DNA of 64,000 nucleotides. It comes from Leptospiraceae bacterium (GTDB taxonomy: Bacteria > Spirochaetota > Leptospiria > Leptospirales > Leptonemataceae). The notes under the pieces were generated by a model. It saw only the letters and a program-made list of their open reading frames with translations, had not been told where the DNA came from and searched no databases. Where the stretch lies: contig JANXCF010000004.1 of the NCBI GenBank assembly GCA_025059995.1, forward strand, positions 124,001 to 188,000, given 5' to 3'. The translations under genes were made by a program, and so were the position numbers. Position 1 is the first letter of the stretch; every line of letters begins with the position of its first letter. Positions 8,633 to 16,913 of this stretch are shown here, in pieces.

Positions 8633-9772
8633 TCATTCAGGTGAGGCGATAAATCCATAATAACCTGCTTCTTCTAGTTTTTGTTTTATAACCTCAGCAG
8701 TGTGTCTCTCTGAAAAATTCCCTACTCGAACTACAAATTCTCGACCTCGCCTAAAAACGAAAACAGGATAAGGCAATTTACTTTCAATTTCTTCTTTTAA
8801 ACGAACTACGTTTTTTATATCCGTAAAAACCCCCACTTGGATCGAGTAAAATTGAGCTTCTTTGATGTCTTTTATCTGATTTTGAAGGCTTTTTTCTTTG
8901 GAAATCAAATTTTCATTTTGAGGGGAAGCACCAACACCTAATTCTGCAGTTTTATAGAAAAATGCAGTAGTTCCTTCTCCCTTATCTTTGAGGTTGCCCT
9001 TTTGTAAAAGTTTGATTCTCACACGAGTTAAACCCTTATGCTTGAAGCCTAATATTTCTGCTGCTTGTTCGGAAACATCCAAGATTCGATTTTTTACGAA
9101 AGGACCGCGATCATTGACTCTCAAGATCACTTCTCTCTGGTTTTCCAAATTCTGAACAAGAATAGTTGATCCTAAGGGAATGCTTCGGTGTGCTGCCGTT
9201 AGTTTTTTACTATCAAATATTTCTCCTGATGCGGTAGGTCTTCCATCAAATTCTTTCCCATACCAAGAAGCAATCCCTTCTTCATCAAAATTCTCCAAAG
9301 AACTTGATGTTGGATATGCTTGGTTTTCGGTTGCACTGCCAGTATTTGAACTAACAACTACGATCGCTTCTTCTTTTTGTTGATTTATGATTGGTTTTGG
9401 TAATTCCCCAATATAAGGATTTTGATTGCTTGTGGTCGTCGATTCTTTTTCATTTTCTTGATTTGTATAACCTGGTGGTTGATTATCAGGCTTACATTTT
9501 TTGCAGATCTTATCGAGATAGGGGTCTTGTTTGCTTAACTCTTCGAAAAAGAGTTCTTCTTCACTTTGATCTTGTGGATTTATCTCTTTTTTATAAGAAT
9601 GGCTTCTTGTCTGGTGGGTTTTATCTTCTTCTTGAGGTTGTTTTTTTTCGGTTGAAAAAAATTTGTTTGGATATGTGTTTTCTATAACTGAAGGTGGTTG
9701 ATTGATGTTTAGACTTATGCAATTTGATAAAAAAAATAAGCTAACAATTAATCCTTTTCTCATCAACTTCAT
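8633..9772 (-). CDS. rlpA: RlpA-like septal ring lytic transglycosylase lipoprotein with SPOR domain
   Basis: 379 residues. The signal peptide ends in the lipobox-like FFLSNC (Cys18). A low-complexity, Lys/Glu/Gln-rich linker (about 30-160) leads to the double-psi beta-barrel RlpA domain: IASWYGKEFDGRPTASGE, LTAAHRSIPLGSTILVQN, VILRVNDRGPFVKNRILDVS. A SPOR domain closes the protein (FYSIQVGVFTDIKNVVRLKE to the end), which binds denuded septal glycan. RlpA proteins are lytic transglycosylases or septal cell-wall factors. It lies upstream of an M23 peptidase and downstream of hemH (33 bases). Confidence 0.9.
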   Translation of the reverse strand: MKLMRKGLIVSLFFLSNCISLNINQPPSVIENTYPNKFFSTEKKQPQEEDKTHQTRSHSYKKEINPQDQSEEELFFEELSKQDPYLDKICKKCKPDNQPPGYTNQENEKESTTTSNQNPYIGELPKPIINQQKEEAIVVVSSNTGSATENQAYPTSSSLENFDEEGIASWYGKEFDGRPTASGEIFDSKKLTAAHRSIPLGSTILVQNLENQREVILRVNDRGPFVKNRILDVSEQAAEILGFKHKGLTRVRIKLLQKGNLKDKGEGTTAFFYKTAELGVGASPQNENLISKEKSLQNQIKDIKEAQFYSIQVGVFTDIKNVVRLKEEIESKLPYPVFVFRRGREFVVRVGNFSERHTAEVIKQKLEEAGYYGFIASPE

Positions 9773-9804
9773 TTTCGGTTAGAAAAAACAAAAGAAAAGA
9801 AAAA

Positions 9805-10824
9805 TTAGTTCTCTAAGAACTTAAGGATATTGTTTTTCCAATACTCTATCCATTCATTTTTGTCATTCAAGGCAGGAATTACTTTATAATTTTTTATTCT
9901 ATGACTCATTAACATTTCTTTTATCGTAATTTGAAGTTCTTCTAAGGTTTCTAAAGAATCACTCACAAAGGATAACGGCACAACGCAAATTTGATCGTGT
10001 TTTTTAGCTACGTCAATGATTACTTCTTCTAAATAGGGTTGGGTCCACTTTTCTTTCCCAAGTCGTGATTGAAAGGCAACGAGATAATCATCTAAACCTA
10101 ATCGATGACTTATTTGTTTTGCTAAATAAAAACACTGGGCTCGATAACAATACTCAGGCTGTTGGATTTCACAACAATTGTCTTTTAAGCAGACGTTTTT
10201 TTGATCTGATTTTTCTATATGCCTAACAGGAACACCATGAAAAGAAAAAATAAAATAATAATTCCGAAACTCTGGGAGCTCATCTTGAATATGTTTCACC
10301 CACAAATCAATAAATTCTGGATCATTATAAATAACCGGATGAACAGTAATCATCATAGGATCCCAGAACTTTGAATTGATCTTATAAACACTTGCTAAAC
10401 TCGATCCAATAGTGGAGGTAGCGTACTGAGGATACAAGGGAATAACATACAAATAACGAACACCTTGACGATAAAAAAAATTTAATTTTTCTTCAATTCT
10501 TGGTTCTCCATACCTCATAGCAAAATCAATCAGAATATCTGGTAATCCTGATTTTAACTTACTTATAAAACTTCTTGTAATGGTAATTAATGGAGATTCG
10601 TTTTTTTCGTAGTTCCAAATTTTTTTGTATTTTTCTAATGACTTTTTTGCTCGATGCGGAGCAATTATGACATTTACAAGGAGTGATCGATATAAATAGG
10701 GAATATCGATCACTCGTTCATCCATCAAGAATTCAGATAGGTATTTCTTGACTATACTTTCTTTTAGTTGGCTTGGTGTTCCTAAGTTAATGAACAAAAC
10801 AGCTACATTTTTTTGATTCTTCAT
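9805..10824 (-). CDS. hemH: Ferrochelatase, probably of the internal [2Fe-2S] cluster class
   Basis: 339 residues. It inserts iron into protoporphyrin (or coproporphyrin), the last steps of haem synthesis. Conserved features: FINLGTPS at the N-terminus, MRYGEPRIEEKL, YPQYATSTIGSS, the catalytic FSFHGVPVRHIEKSD (His196) and AFQSRLGKEKWTQPYLEE. Between about residues 212 and 231 there is a cysteine cluster (Cys212, 217, 218, 226, 231) placed just after the catalytic histidine motif. An internal cysteine cluster of this kind is known from Myxococcus-type ferrochelatases that bind a [2Fe-2S] centre; that this one does so is inferred. The gene ends 33 bases before rlpA and starts 7 bases after the haem lipoprotein gene. 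Confidence 0.96.
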   Translation of the reverse strand: MKNQKNVAVLFINLGTPSQLKESIVKKYLSEFLMDERVIDIPYLYRSLLVNVIIAPHRAKKSLEKYKKIWNYEKNESPLITITRSFISKLKSGLPDILIDFAMRYGEPRIEEKLNFFYRQGVRYLYVIPLYPQYATSTIGSSLASVYKINSKFWDPMMITVHPVIYNDPEFIDLWVKHIQDELPEFRNYYFIFSFHGVPVRHIEKSDQKNVCLKDNCCEIQQPEYCYRAQCFYLAKQISHRLGLDDYLVAFQSRLGKEKWTQPYLEEVIIDVAKKHDQICVVPLSFVSDSLETLEELQITIKEMLMSHRIKNYKVIPALNDKNEWIEYWKNNILKFLEN

Positions 10825-10830
10825 CCATTG

Positions 10831-11418
10831 CTAAAATTCAGCAACAAATGCACCCCGTAAATCATTTAATTTATATCCAACGGCTTTATCATCTGGGTAT
10901 TCTTTTTTGATCCGTTCTAAAACAGCGGGATTCATTTTAGCTGGATCGCCATGACATTGTAGGCATAAATCAGCAAAGGTTTTAATAGGCTTCATGACTT
11001 TGGTTTTATTGCCTACTTGGAAATACACAGCTTTAAGTTCTTGATTTTGCTTCATCTTTTCTTGCCAGTAATTGAGAACTTCCATTTCGTCAGGTGTTGG
11101 CTTGTGATCTGGATTGCGATATTTATCAGAAATTCGATAGATCTTCATTTTGTATTTTTCAGAATAAGATCTTTCCATTGCAGGTGAAATTTCTTTACAA
11201 ACAGATATCGCTCCATCAAATTGATTTTTTTGAATAGCTTTCATGAGCTCAGCTCTTAGATTATCAAAAAACTCATCAAAAATTCGAATCGCTTCTTTCA
11301 CTTTTGCATCAGAGTCAGCCTGCACCTCTTGTATCTTAACTGCCTGTGTCCGACAATTAGCAACTAAACTAAAAGCAAAAACCAAAGCTAAAAAAACTAT
11401 TAGTTTCATGGTTTTCAT
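10831..11418 (-). CDS. DUF3365-like c-type haem lipoprotein
   Basis: 195 residues. A signal peptide with lipobox-like FSLVANC (Cys22) precedes a mostly helical domain. The motif FADLCLQCHGDP (CxxCH, about residue 152) is a covalent haem-binding site with His as ligand. The pattern of a helical sensor or redox domain with CxxCH near the C-terminus, and VAFIXXX-like text such as ALSLSVCKEISP earlier (here AISVCKEISPAMERSYS), matches the DUF3365/Tll0287-like family of periplasmic haem proteins. Being 7 bases upstream of hemH fits a link with haem supply. It is the first gene of the operon that runs to the TonB-like gene. Confidence 0.8.
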   Translation of the reverse strand: MKTMKLIVFLALVFAFSLVANCRTQAVKIQEVQADSDAKVKEAIRIFDEFFDNLRAELMKAIQKNQFDGAISVCKEISPAMERSYSEKYKMKIYRISDKYRNPDHKPTPDEMEVLNYWQEKMKQNQELKAVYFQVGNKTKVMKPIKTFADLCLQCHGDPAKMNPAVLERIKKEYPDDKAVGYKLNDLRGAFVAEF

Positions 11419-11546
11419 AATATTACAGTGAACAAAAAAATCAATTTTTTTTCACACAATACAGGAGTACTGTATTTCTTCTCATCTGTTTTGAACTTAA
11501 GAAAAGAATTGACTTGCAAAAAAATTCATAATTTTTGTTTTGCTTC

Positions 11547-12629
11547 ATGAAGTTTTTAAGGATAGAAAACACCAATATTTCTGGGAATTCTTTGATACTT
11601 TTCGATTGGTACGATAATCATCAATATCCATTCTTATTGAGAGCTCAGATCGAAATTATTTCAGAATTACTAGATTTTCTGAAACTAAAACCCACAACTC
11701 TCTTTTTAATGCCTGTAATCAATAATCAAATACAACAATCAAGCAATTTTTTTCATGAAAACATAGAAACTTTGATTCAAAATCTTAAAAAACAAAATAA
11801 TCACTTACAATTCCAACATGTTGAGAAAACACCTGAAAAACCATCAAATGAAATTATATACATAATCAACCCTACAAAGGAATTCATCCCAATCATTCAA
11901 TATTTTGATTTCATTATTATTCAAAGCTATCGATTTTTAACTGAACTAAAGAAAAATAATACACTAACCAATATTGAAAATAATAAGTTTTGTATTACTT
12001 CAGATGTGTATGAAACTTTGTATTTCATTGAGCTCTTGCAGAATCAAACCATCAAACAGAAAGTAGGTATTTTTGGCGGAAATCAAATAGAAAAAACGAA
12101 TCTTTTTTTAGAGGCTTGTGTTAAGTATTTTCAAACACTTTTATTTGGAGGAAGTGTTGGGTTACACACCCTCAAAGCCAATGGAGTTGAAATTGGAAAT
12201 AGTGCATATGTAAGAGAAGAAATCAGTCATTCTTTTCATATCATCAATAAAGCCTACTCAGAAGAATGTGAAGTTCTTCTTCCGTTTGATCATATTATCA
12301 CCGATAAAATCACTTCTAAAGCAAAGACAAAAACATCACCTCGAGAGATACGTTCTCCCTATCAGGGGATTGATATTGGTTCTAAAACTATTGAGGCTTA
12401 TGAAGAAAAAATTAAAAATGCGAATTTGGTATTCATGCACGGTCCATTAGGAATCATTGAGATTGAAAAATCAAAAAAAGGAACCTACGAGATTTTGAAA
12501 ATCCTAAACAAATCCAAAAAACCTACACTTCTAACTGGTTATGAGTTAACCAACTTTGCGAAAAAAGAAAACTTTTCTTTGAAAATCGTCCCTGAATTTG
12601 AATTTTTCCGTTACCACTTGATTACTTGA
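11547..12629 (+). CDS. Degenerate phosphoglycerate kinase homologue, probably not an active kinase
   Basis: About 360 residues from ATG at 11547 (an upstream TTG at 11535 is possible; neither has a clear ribosome binding site). The C-terminal half is recognisably phosphoglycerate kinase: LFGGSVGLHTLKANGVEIGNS corresponds to the PGK segment IGGAMAxTFLxAxGxxIGxS, EVLLPFDHIITDK to the LLPVD motif, and GIDIGSKTIEAYEEKIKNAN plus VFMHGPLGIIEIEKSKKGT to GxDIGPxTI and WNGPMGVFE. The N-terminal half lacks the PGK substrate motifs (no RxDxNVP, no SHLGRP, no VNDAFG), and the ATP motif GGGDT reads LLTGYELT. Function is unknown; a regulatory or repurposed role is possible. It is followed by nfeD after 63 bases. 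Confidence 0.8.
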   Translation: MKFLRIENTNISGNSLILFDWYDNHQYPFLLRAQIEIISELLDFLKLKPTTLFLMPVINNQIQQSSNFFHENIETLIQNLKKQNNHLQFQHVEKTPEKPSNEIIYIINPTKEFIPIIQYFDFIIIQSYRFLTELKKNNTLTNIENNKFCITSDVYETLYFIELLQNQTIKQKVGIFGGNQIEKTNLFLEACVKYFQTLLFGGSVGLHTLKANGVEIGNSAYVREEISHSFHIINKAYSEECEVLLPFDHIITDKITSKAKTKTSPREIRSPYQGIDIGSKTIEAYEEKIKNANLVFMHGPLGIIEIEKSKKGTYEILKILNKSKKPTLLTGYELTNFAKKENFSLKIVPEFEFFRYHLIT

Positions 12630-12692
12630 CGTAATTTTTTTCAAAAGAATTTTTAGTTTACTTTGTGTCATTTTAATTTAATTTGAAAATAA

Positions 12693-14051
12693 ATGAAAAG
12701 GCAAAAAAATAAACTGATTTTAATTTTACTATCAATCATTGCTGTAATACCCATATTCCTCAAAGCTGAGGACAAAGAAAAAGAACAAATTACCCAACAT
12801 CAAAACGAAGAATTTATTTATAAAGTAGTCATAAGTGATGCTATAACACCAGCTTCAATGGAAAAGTTGATCAAAGCGATAGAGAAAGCAAATCAAGAAA
12901 AAGCAAATGCGATTATTCTTCAATTGGATACACCTGGAGGTTTAATGAGTTCGATGGACGAAATGGTAAAATCCATCATGAACTCAAAGGTACCTGTGAT
13001 TACTTACATAGCACCACCTGGGGCAACTTGTGGTTCAGCGGGCGTTTTTATTTTAATGTCAAGTCATGTTGCCGCAATGGCTCCTGCAACCAACATAGGT
13101 TCAGCTACTCCCATTACAATGGGTCGAACACAAGAAACTCCCTCAAAAGAAGATGAAGAAGCCCTCCGAAAAAAAATCATGAATCACTCTATAGCCAAAA
13201 TTAAATCCATAGCTGAATATTATGGCAGAAACTCTGAATTTGCCATAAAAACCATCACAGAAGCTGCTAATATCCCATCGAATGAAGCACTGAGAATTAA
13301 GCTAATTGATGTTTTAGCGAATTCAGAAGCAGATTTACTCAATTCCATCGATGGGAAAGTAGTAAAAACGATTGAAGGAGAAAAAATTTTAAAAACCAAA
13401 AACATCAAAGTTGTTGAGTTAAAAGATGATCTAAGAAATAAAATTTTGAGTTTAGTTGCCAATCCGAACATTGCCTATCTTTTGATTATGATCGGTATGG
13501 CAGGTATCATGATTGAAATCCAATACCCGGGATTAATTTTTCCTGGTGTGATTGGAGCTATTTCGCTTTTGCTAGGTTTGTATGGTTTGCAAACCCTACC
13601 CGTAGATTATACTGGTTTTCTTTTGATTGCATTAGGAATTATCTTTCTGATTTTAGAACTAAAACTTATGTCTTATGGTTTATTAGCAATTGCAGGTATT
13701 ATTTCTATCATACTGGGAACTATTTGGATTGCTGATTCCATGAAAGAAGTAGAACAAACTTCATTAGCCATCATGATTTCTTCAACACTTTTTATTGTAA
13801 TATTAATGATGTTTATTCTTTACAAAGTCATACAAGCATCAAAAAAAGAAGTAGTCAGTGGAGATACCCTTTTATTAAAAGAGATTGGAGAAGCCACTTC
13901 AGATATTAACCAAGAAAAAGGAAAAGTTTTTATTCATGGTGAATACTGGAATGCCATTACGAAAGAAGGAATCATTCCTAAAGGTTCAAAGATAAGACCG
14001 ATTGAAAGACAAGGGATGACGTTGATAGTAAAAAAAGTTGACGATAATTAA
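12693..14051 (+). CDS. nfeD: NfeD-family membrane serine protease (ClpP-like domain)
   Basis: 452 residues. A signal or anchor helix is followed by a ClpP-class serine protease domain (about 40-245) with LDTPGGLMSSMDEMV and APPGATCGSAGVFILMSS; Ser115 is the probable nucleophile and a Lys near 160 the base, by comparison with long NfeD proteases such as PH1510. Four to five membrane helices (about 250-375) and a small C-terminal OB-like NfeD domain (GKVFIHGEYWNAITKEGIIPKG) follow. Long NfeD proteins are usually encoded with a slipin/stomatin partner and are thought to cleave it, and that partner lies 47 bases downstream. Confidence 0.9.
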   Translation: MKRQKNKLILILLSIIAVIPIFLKAEDKEKEQITQHQNEEFIYKVVISDAITPASMEKLIKAIEKANQEKANAIILQLDTPGGLMSSMDEMVKSIMNSKVPVITYIAPPGATCGSAGVFILMSSHVAAMAPATNIGSATPITMGRTQETPSKEDEEALRKKIMNHSIAKIKSIAEYYGRNSEFAIKTITEAANIPSNEALRIKLIDVLANSEADLLNSIDGKVVKTIEGEKILKTKNIKVVELKDDLRNKILSLVANPNIAYLLIMIGMAGIMIEIQYPGLIFPGVIGAISLLLGLYGLQTLPVDYTGFLLIALGIIFLILELKLMSYGLLAIAGIISIILGTIWIADSMKEVEQTSLAIMISSTLFIVILMMFILYKVIQASKKEVVSGDTLLLKEIGEATSDINQEKGKVFIHGEYWNAITKEGIIPKGSKIRPIERQGMTLIVKKVDDN

Positions 14052-14098
14052 AAAAGCAAAATCATACAATGATTTAGAAATCTACAAAGAGGTGATAT

Positions 14099-14854
14099 AT
14101 GGCATTTAGTTCGATACTTTTTATTATTCTGTTGGCAATTTTTATTTTATCTCAAGCTATACGAGTTCTAAAAGAATATGAGCGTGGGGTAATTTTTCGG
14201 TTGGGACGTTTTAGTGGCGTAAAAGGTCCAGGCTTAATACTTTTAATCCCTATTATTGATAAAATGGAAAAGGTGAGTCTTCGAACTGTAGCTTTGGACG
14301 TTCCTCCACAAGATGTGATTACGAAAGACAACGTTACAATTAAAGTCAATGCGGTGGTTTACTTTCGGGTAATGGATCCTCAAAAAGCCATCATCGAGGT
14401 TGAAGATTATCTTTATGCAACCTCCCAACTATGTCAAACAACATTGAGATCCATTTTGGGAGAATCTGAATTAGACGAAGTTTTAGCCAATCGAGAAAAA
14501 ATTAACGCTCATTTACAAGAAGTCATAGATAAACAAACGGATGCATGGGGTGTAAAGGTTTCTTTAGTTGAGCTCAAACATATTGACTTACCCCAAGAAA
14601 TGCAAAGAGCTATGGCAAGGCAAGCAGAAGCAGAGAGAGAAAGAAGGGCAAAAGTGATTTCAGCTGAAGGTGAATTCCAAGCCTCAGAAAAGTTAGCCGA
14701 AGCTGCAAAAGTGATCGAAAAACATCCCATTGCAGTCCAATTGAGATTTTTACAAACATTGGTCGAAGTTGCAGCTGACAAAAATTCTACAGTAGTGCTT
14801 CCTATACCAATTGAATTATTAAAAGCTTTTGATCAAAATTCTAAAAATTCATAA
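14099..14854 (+). CDS. Slipin / stomatin-like SPFH domain protein
   Basis: 251 residues, the normal size for bacterial slipins. An N-terminal membrane hairpin segment ([19 protein letters not shown]) is followed by the SPFH domain ([57 protein letters not shown]) and a helical coiled-coil tail. It forms membrane-bound oligomers in lipid microdomains and is the usual substrate/partner of the NfeD protease encoded upstream. A strong ribosome binding site (AGAGGTGA at 14088-14095) precedes the ATG. It overlaps the convergent SixA-like gene by 6 bases. Confidence 0.94.
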   Translation: MAFSSILFIILLAIFILSQAIRVLKEYERGVIFRLGRFSGVKGPGLILLIPIIDKMEKVSLRTVALDVPPQDVITKDNVTIKVNAVVYFRVMDPQKAIIEVEDYLYATSQLCQTTLRSILGESELDEVLANREKINAHLQEVIDKQTDAWGVKVSLVELKHIDLPQEMQRAMARQAEAERERRAKVISAEGEFQASEKLAEAAKVIEKHPIAVQLRFLQTLVEVAADKNSTVVLPIPIELLKAFDQNSKNS

Positions 14855-15403
14855 ATTTTTACGAATTCTTTTTACGATGGAGGGGGTGAGGTAACATTCT
14901 ACTTCCATACTCTCACCATCCCAATCAAAGACAAAAATTGAACCCTTTTTCAAAGGAAAATCAATATTGATAAAATTTTCTTTAAACACAAGTTCATCAG
15001 TCTGAAAGTCATATTCGATTTGCTTTGTCAAAAAGGCTGTGATGAAATGACTTAGATCGGGTTCATGGGTAATAAGACAAATTTTGTAATTGGATTTGAT
15101 GATATCTTTATTTATATAAGCTCCTAAAACAAACACGTAATCCATTACTGTAGCACCCGGATTTAGCTTGGAGAAGGTCTCAATCTTTTTTGATTTCCAA
15201 TAGGAATTTAAAACTTCTGCCGTTTCTAAAGAGCGTAAAGCTTCAGATGTCAATATTAAATCTGGCTTTTTAAAAATTTTCGAAATGACTTTCCCTAATG
15301 CTTTGATCCTTTCTTTTCCTTTTTCTGTGAGCTTACGTTCTAAATCTTCTTTCTCGTCGTTTGGTTCTTCAGCTATACCATGTCGAATACAATAAAATTT
15401 CAT
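14849..15403 (-). CDS. Histidine phosphatase superfamily protein, SixA-like
   Basis: 184 residues. It begins with [14 protein letters not shown], the RHG motif with the phospho-accepting histidine, and continues with [14 protein letters not shown] and [17 protein letters not shown], the pattern of SixA phosphohistidine phosphatases. The second catalytic histidine is probably in [13 protein letters not shown]. SixA removes phosphate from histidine phosphotransfer proteins; other small members act on small molecules, so the substrate is inferred only. It overlaps the slipin gene tail to tail by 6 bases and is divergent from the DUF2062 gene. Confidence 0.85.
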   Translation of the reverse strand: MKFYCIRHGIAEEPNDEKEDLERKLTEKGKERIKALGKVISKIFKKPDLILTSEALRSLETAEVLNSYWKSKKIETFSKLNPGATVMDYVFVLGAYINKDIIKSNYKICLITHEPDLSHFITAFLTKQIEYDFQTDELVFKENFINIDFPLKKGSIFVFDWDGESMEVECYLTPSIVKRIRKNL

Positions 15404-15484
15404 AGAACAACACGTTAGAAACTTTCTATCAATTGAAAAGAAAATTTTATTTACTCGTCAAAAAATGCTTGGAATTTGAAGTTG

Positions 15485-16099
15485 ATGTTTAATAGAATTT
15501 ATAATGTCATATACCAAAAAATCATTTATCCTTTAAAAGAAGCCCATTCCCCGAGAAGCGAAATTGCTTTAGGTGCGGCTATTGGGATGTTTTGGGCTCT
15601 CAACCCACTTGTGGGGGTTCAAATGTATCTTGTTACTCTTAACTGGCTAATTTTAAAGTTTTTTAAAATTCGATTTCATTTACCCATAGCGCTTGCCATG
15701 GTTTGGATTACTAATCCCTTGACACTCCCATTTTTTTATTATAGCTTTTATGTAACGGGAATTTTTTCACTCAAAATCTTCAACTTACATTATGAATTTT
15801 TGTCATTTGATTCTTTTAAACTTGTAATTGAAAAATCAATCAGTATGAGTTTGGTTGATGGTTTAGTCTATTGGATTGAATTTTTGATTAATGATTTTGG
15901 CATACCAGCCTTAATAGGCAGTCTGATTTGGGCTGTCCCTTTTTCAATTATAACATACCCTTTAGTTTTTCGTTTCATTACCAAACATAGAGAACGATTA
16001 GCAAAAAAAGAAGGAATTACCCTTGAAGAATGGGAACAAAGACACATACATACTTTAAAAGAAATCTTTTTCTCCAAGGATAAACCTAAGAATTTTTAA
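15485..16099 (+). CDS. DUF2062 integral membrane protein
   Basis: About 204 residues from ATG at 15485 (TTG at 15476 would add three residues). The segment SPRSEIALGAAIGMFWALNP, followed by LAMVWITNPLTLPFFYYSFY, is the signature of DUF2062 proteins: a glycine-rich helix, then the conserved WxTNPxTxxP in the second helix. Three to four membrane helices are visible and the C-terminus (EEWEQRHIHTLKEIFFSK) is charged and cytoplasmic. The molecular role of the family is unknown; members often occur beside glycosyltransferases or cell-envelope genes. The 3' end overlaps the convergent ksgA by 14 bases. Confidence 0.85.
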   Translation: MFNRIYNVIYQKIIYPLKEAHSPRSEIALGAAIGMFWALNPLVGVQMYLVTLNWLILKFFKIRFHLPIALAMVWITNPLTLPFFYYSFYVTGIFSLKIFNLHYEFLSFDSFKLVIEKSISMSLVDGLVYWIEFLINDFGIPALIGSLIWAVPFSIITYPLVFRFITKHRERLAKKEGITLEEWEQRHIHTLKEIFFSKDKPKNF

Positions 16100-16913
16100 C
16101 AACATAATTAACTAATTCGTAAAAAAGACGAAAATCTATATCTTCTGCTCGTTTTTCAATATCAATAGAAAGTTCTTTTGCTCCTTCTTTTAGCAAAGAG
16201 ATTGATATGAATTCTTCTGCCATTTTCCAAGAGTTTATGAGTTTTTTTCTTTTTCCACGAAAACTCATTCGCAGAACTTTTTGTAAAACTTCTGGATCTG
16301 AATATGTTTTTTCCCACAACTCAAATAAGATCAAAGAAGAATGAACTTCTGGTTTTGGATAAAAGCTTTCTTTAGGAATAGAAAAGAATCTCTCGATGCG
16401 ACCATAATTATGTAAATATATTGAAATAGAGTTATTTTTCATAATGAGCTTATCGGCATACTCTTTTTGAACTAAAAAAATCAATTTTGCAGGCTTCTTT
16501 GCATACTGAACACAGTTGGTAAATATGTCTGTTGTAATGTAATAAGGCAGATTACCTATGAGGAATTCATATTTAGAAGGATTTTCTTTTAGATAAATCA
16601 GAATATCTTGATTGTTAAGTATCACAGATTCATTTTTGATAATCTCTGATTTCAATATATCACAGAGCAAAGGATCAATTTCTACTAAATGCATCTGATA
16701 ATCAAAAAGTAATTTATGGGTAAGAGCTCCCAAGCCAGGACCGATCTCTAATAATAACGACCCTTTAGGTATTTCTTTTATTATGATTTGATAAATCTTT
16801 TCTACGTAGTTGGGATCAATAAGAAAATTTTGTCCTAAAGATTTTCGGATATTTCCCTTTCTTTTCTTTATCTCTTCTAAAATACGAGTCACACTATAAA
16901 AAGGAAATTTCAT
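16086..16913 (-). CDS. rsmA: 16S rRNA dimethyladenosine transferase (KsgA/RsmA)
   Basis: 275 residues. It dimethylates A1518 and A1519 at the 3' end of 16S rRNA using SAM. Key motifs: RKSLGQNFLIDPNYVEKI at the N-terminus, the SAM loop LLEIGPGLGALTHKLL, the acidic MHLVEIDPLLCDIL and the catalytic FLIGNLPYYITTDIF (NLPY). The C-terminal helical domain (VLRMSFRGKRKKLINSW) is present. Length and motifs are normal, so it should be active. Its start overlaps the end of comEC by 4 bases. Confidence 0.97.
   Translation of the reverse strand: MKFPFYSVTRILEEIKKRKGNIRKSLGQNFLIDPNYVEKIYQIIIKEIPKGSLLLEIGPGLGALTHKLLFDYQMHLVEIDPLLCDILKSEIIKNESVILNNQDILIYLKENPSKYEFLIGNLPYYITTDIFTNCVQYAKKPAKLIFLVQKEYADKLIMKNNSISIYLHNYGRIERFFSIPKESFYPKPEVHSSLILFELWEKTYSDPEVLQKVLRMSFRGKRKKLINSWKMAEEFISISLLKEGAKELSIDIEKRAEDIDFRLFYELVNYVVKNS

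Noticed and set aside
9391-9687. 98-codon plus-strand frame inside rlpA
   Set aside because: It is an antisense shadow of the low-complexity linker of RlpA; no ribosome binding site and no family match.
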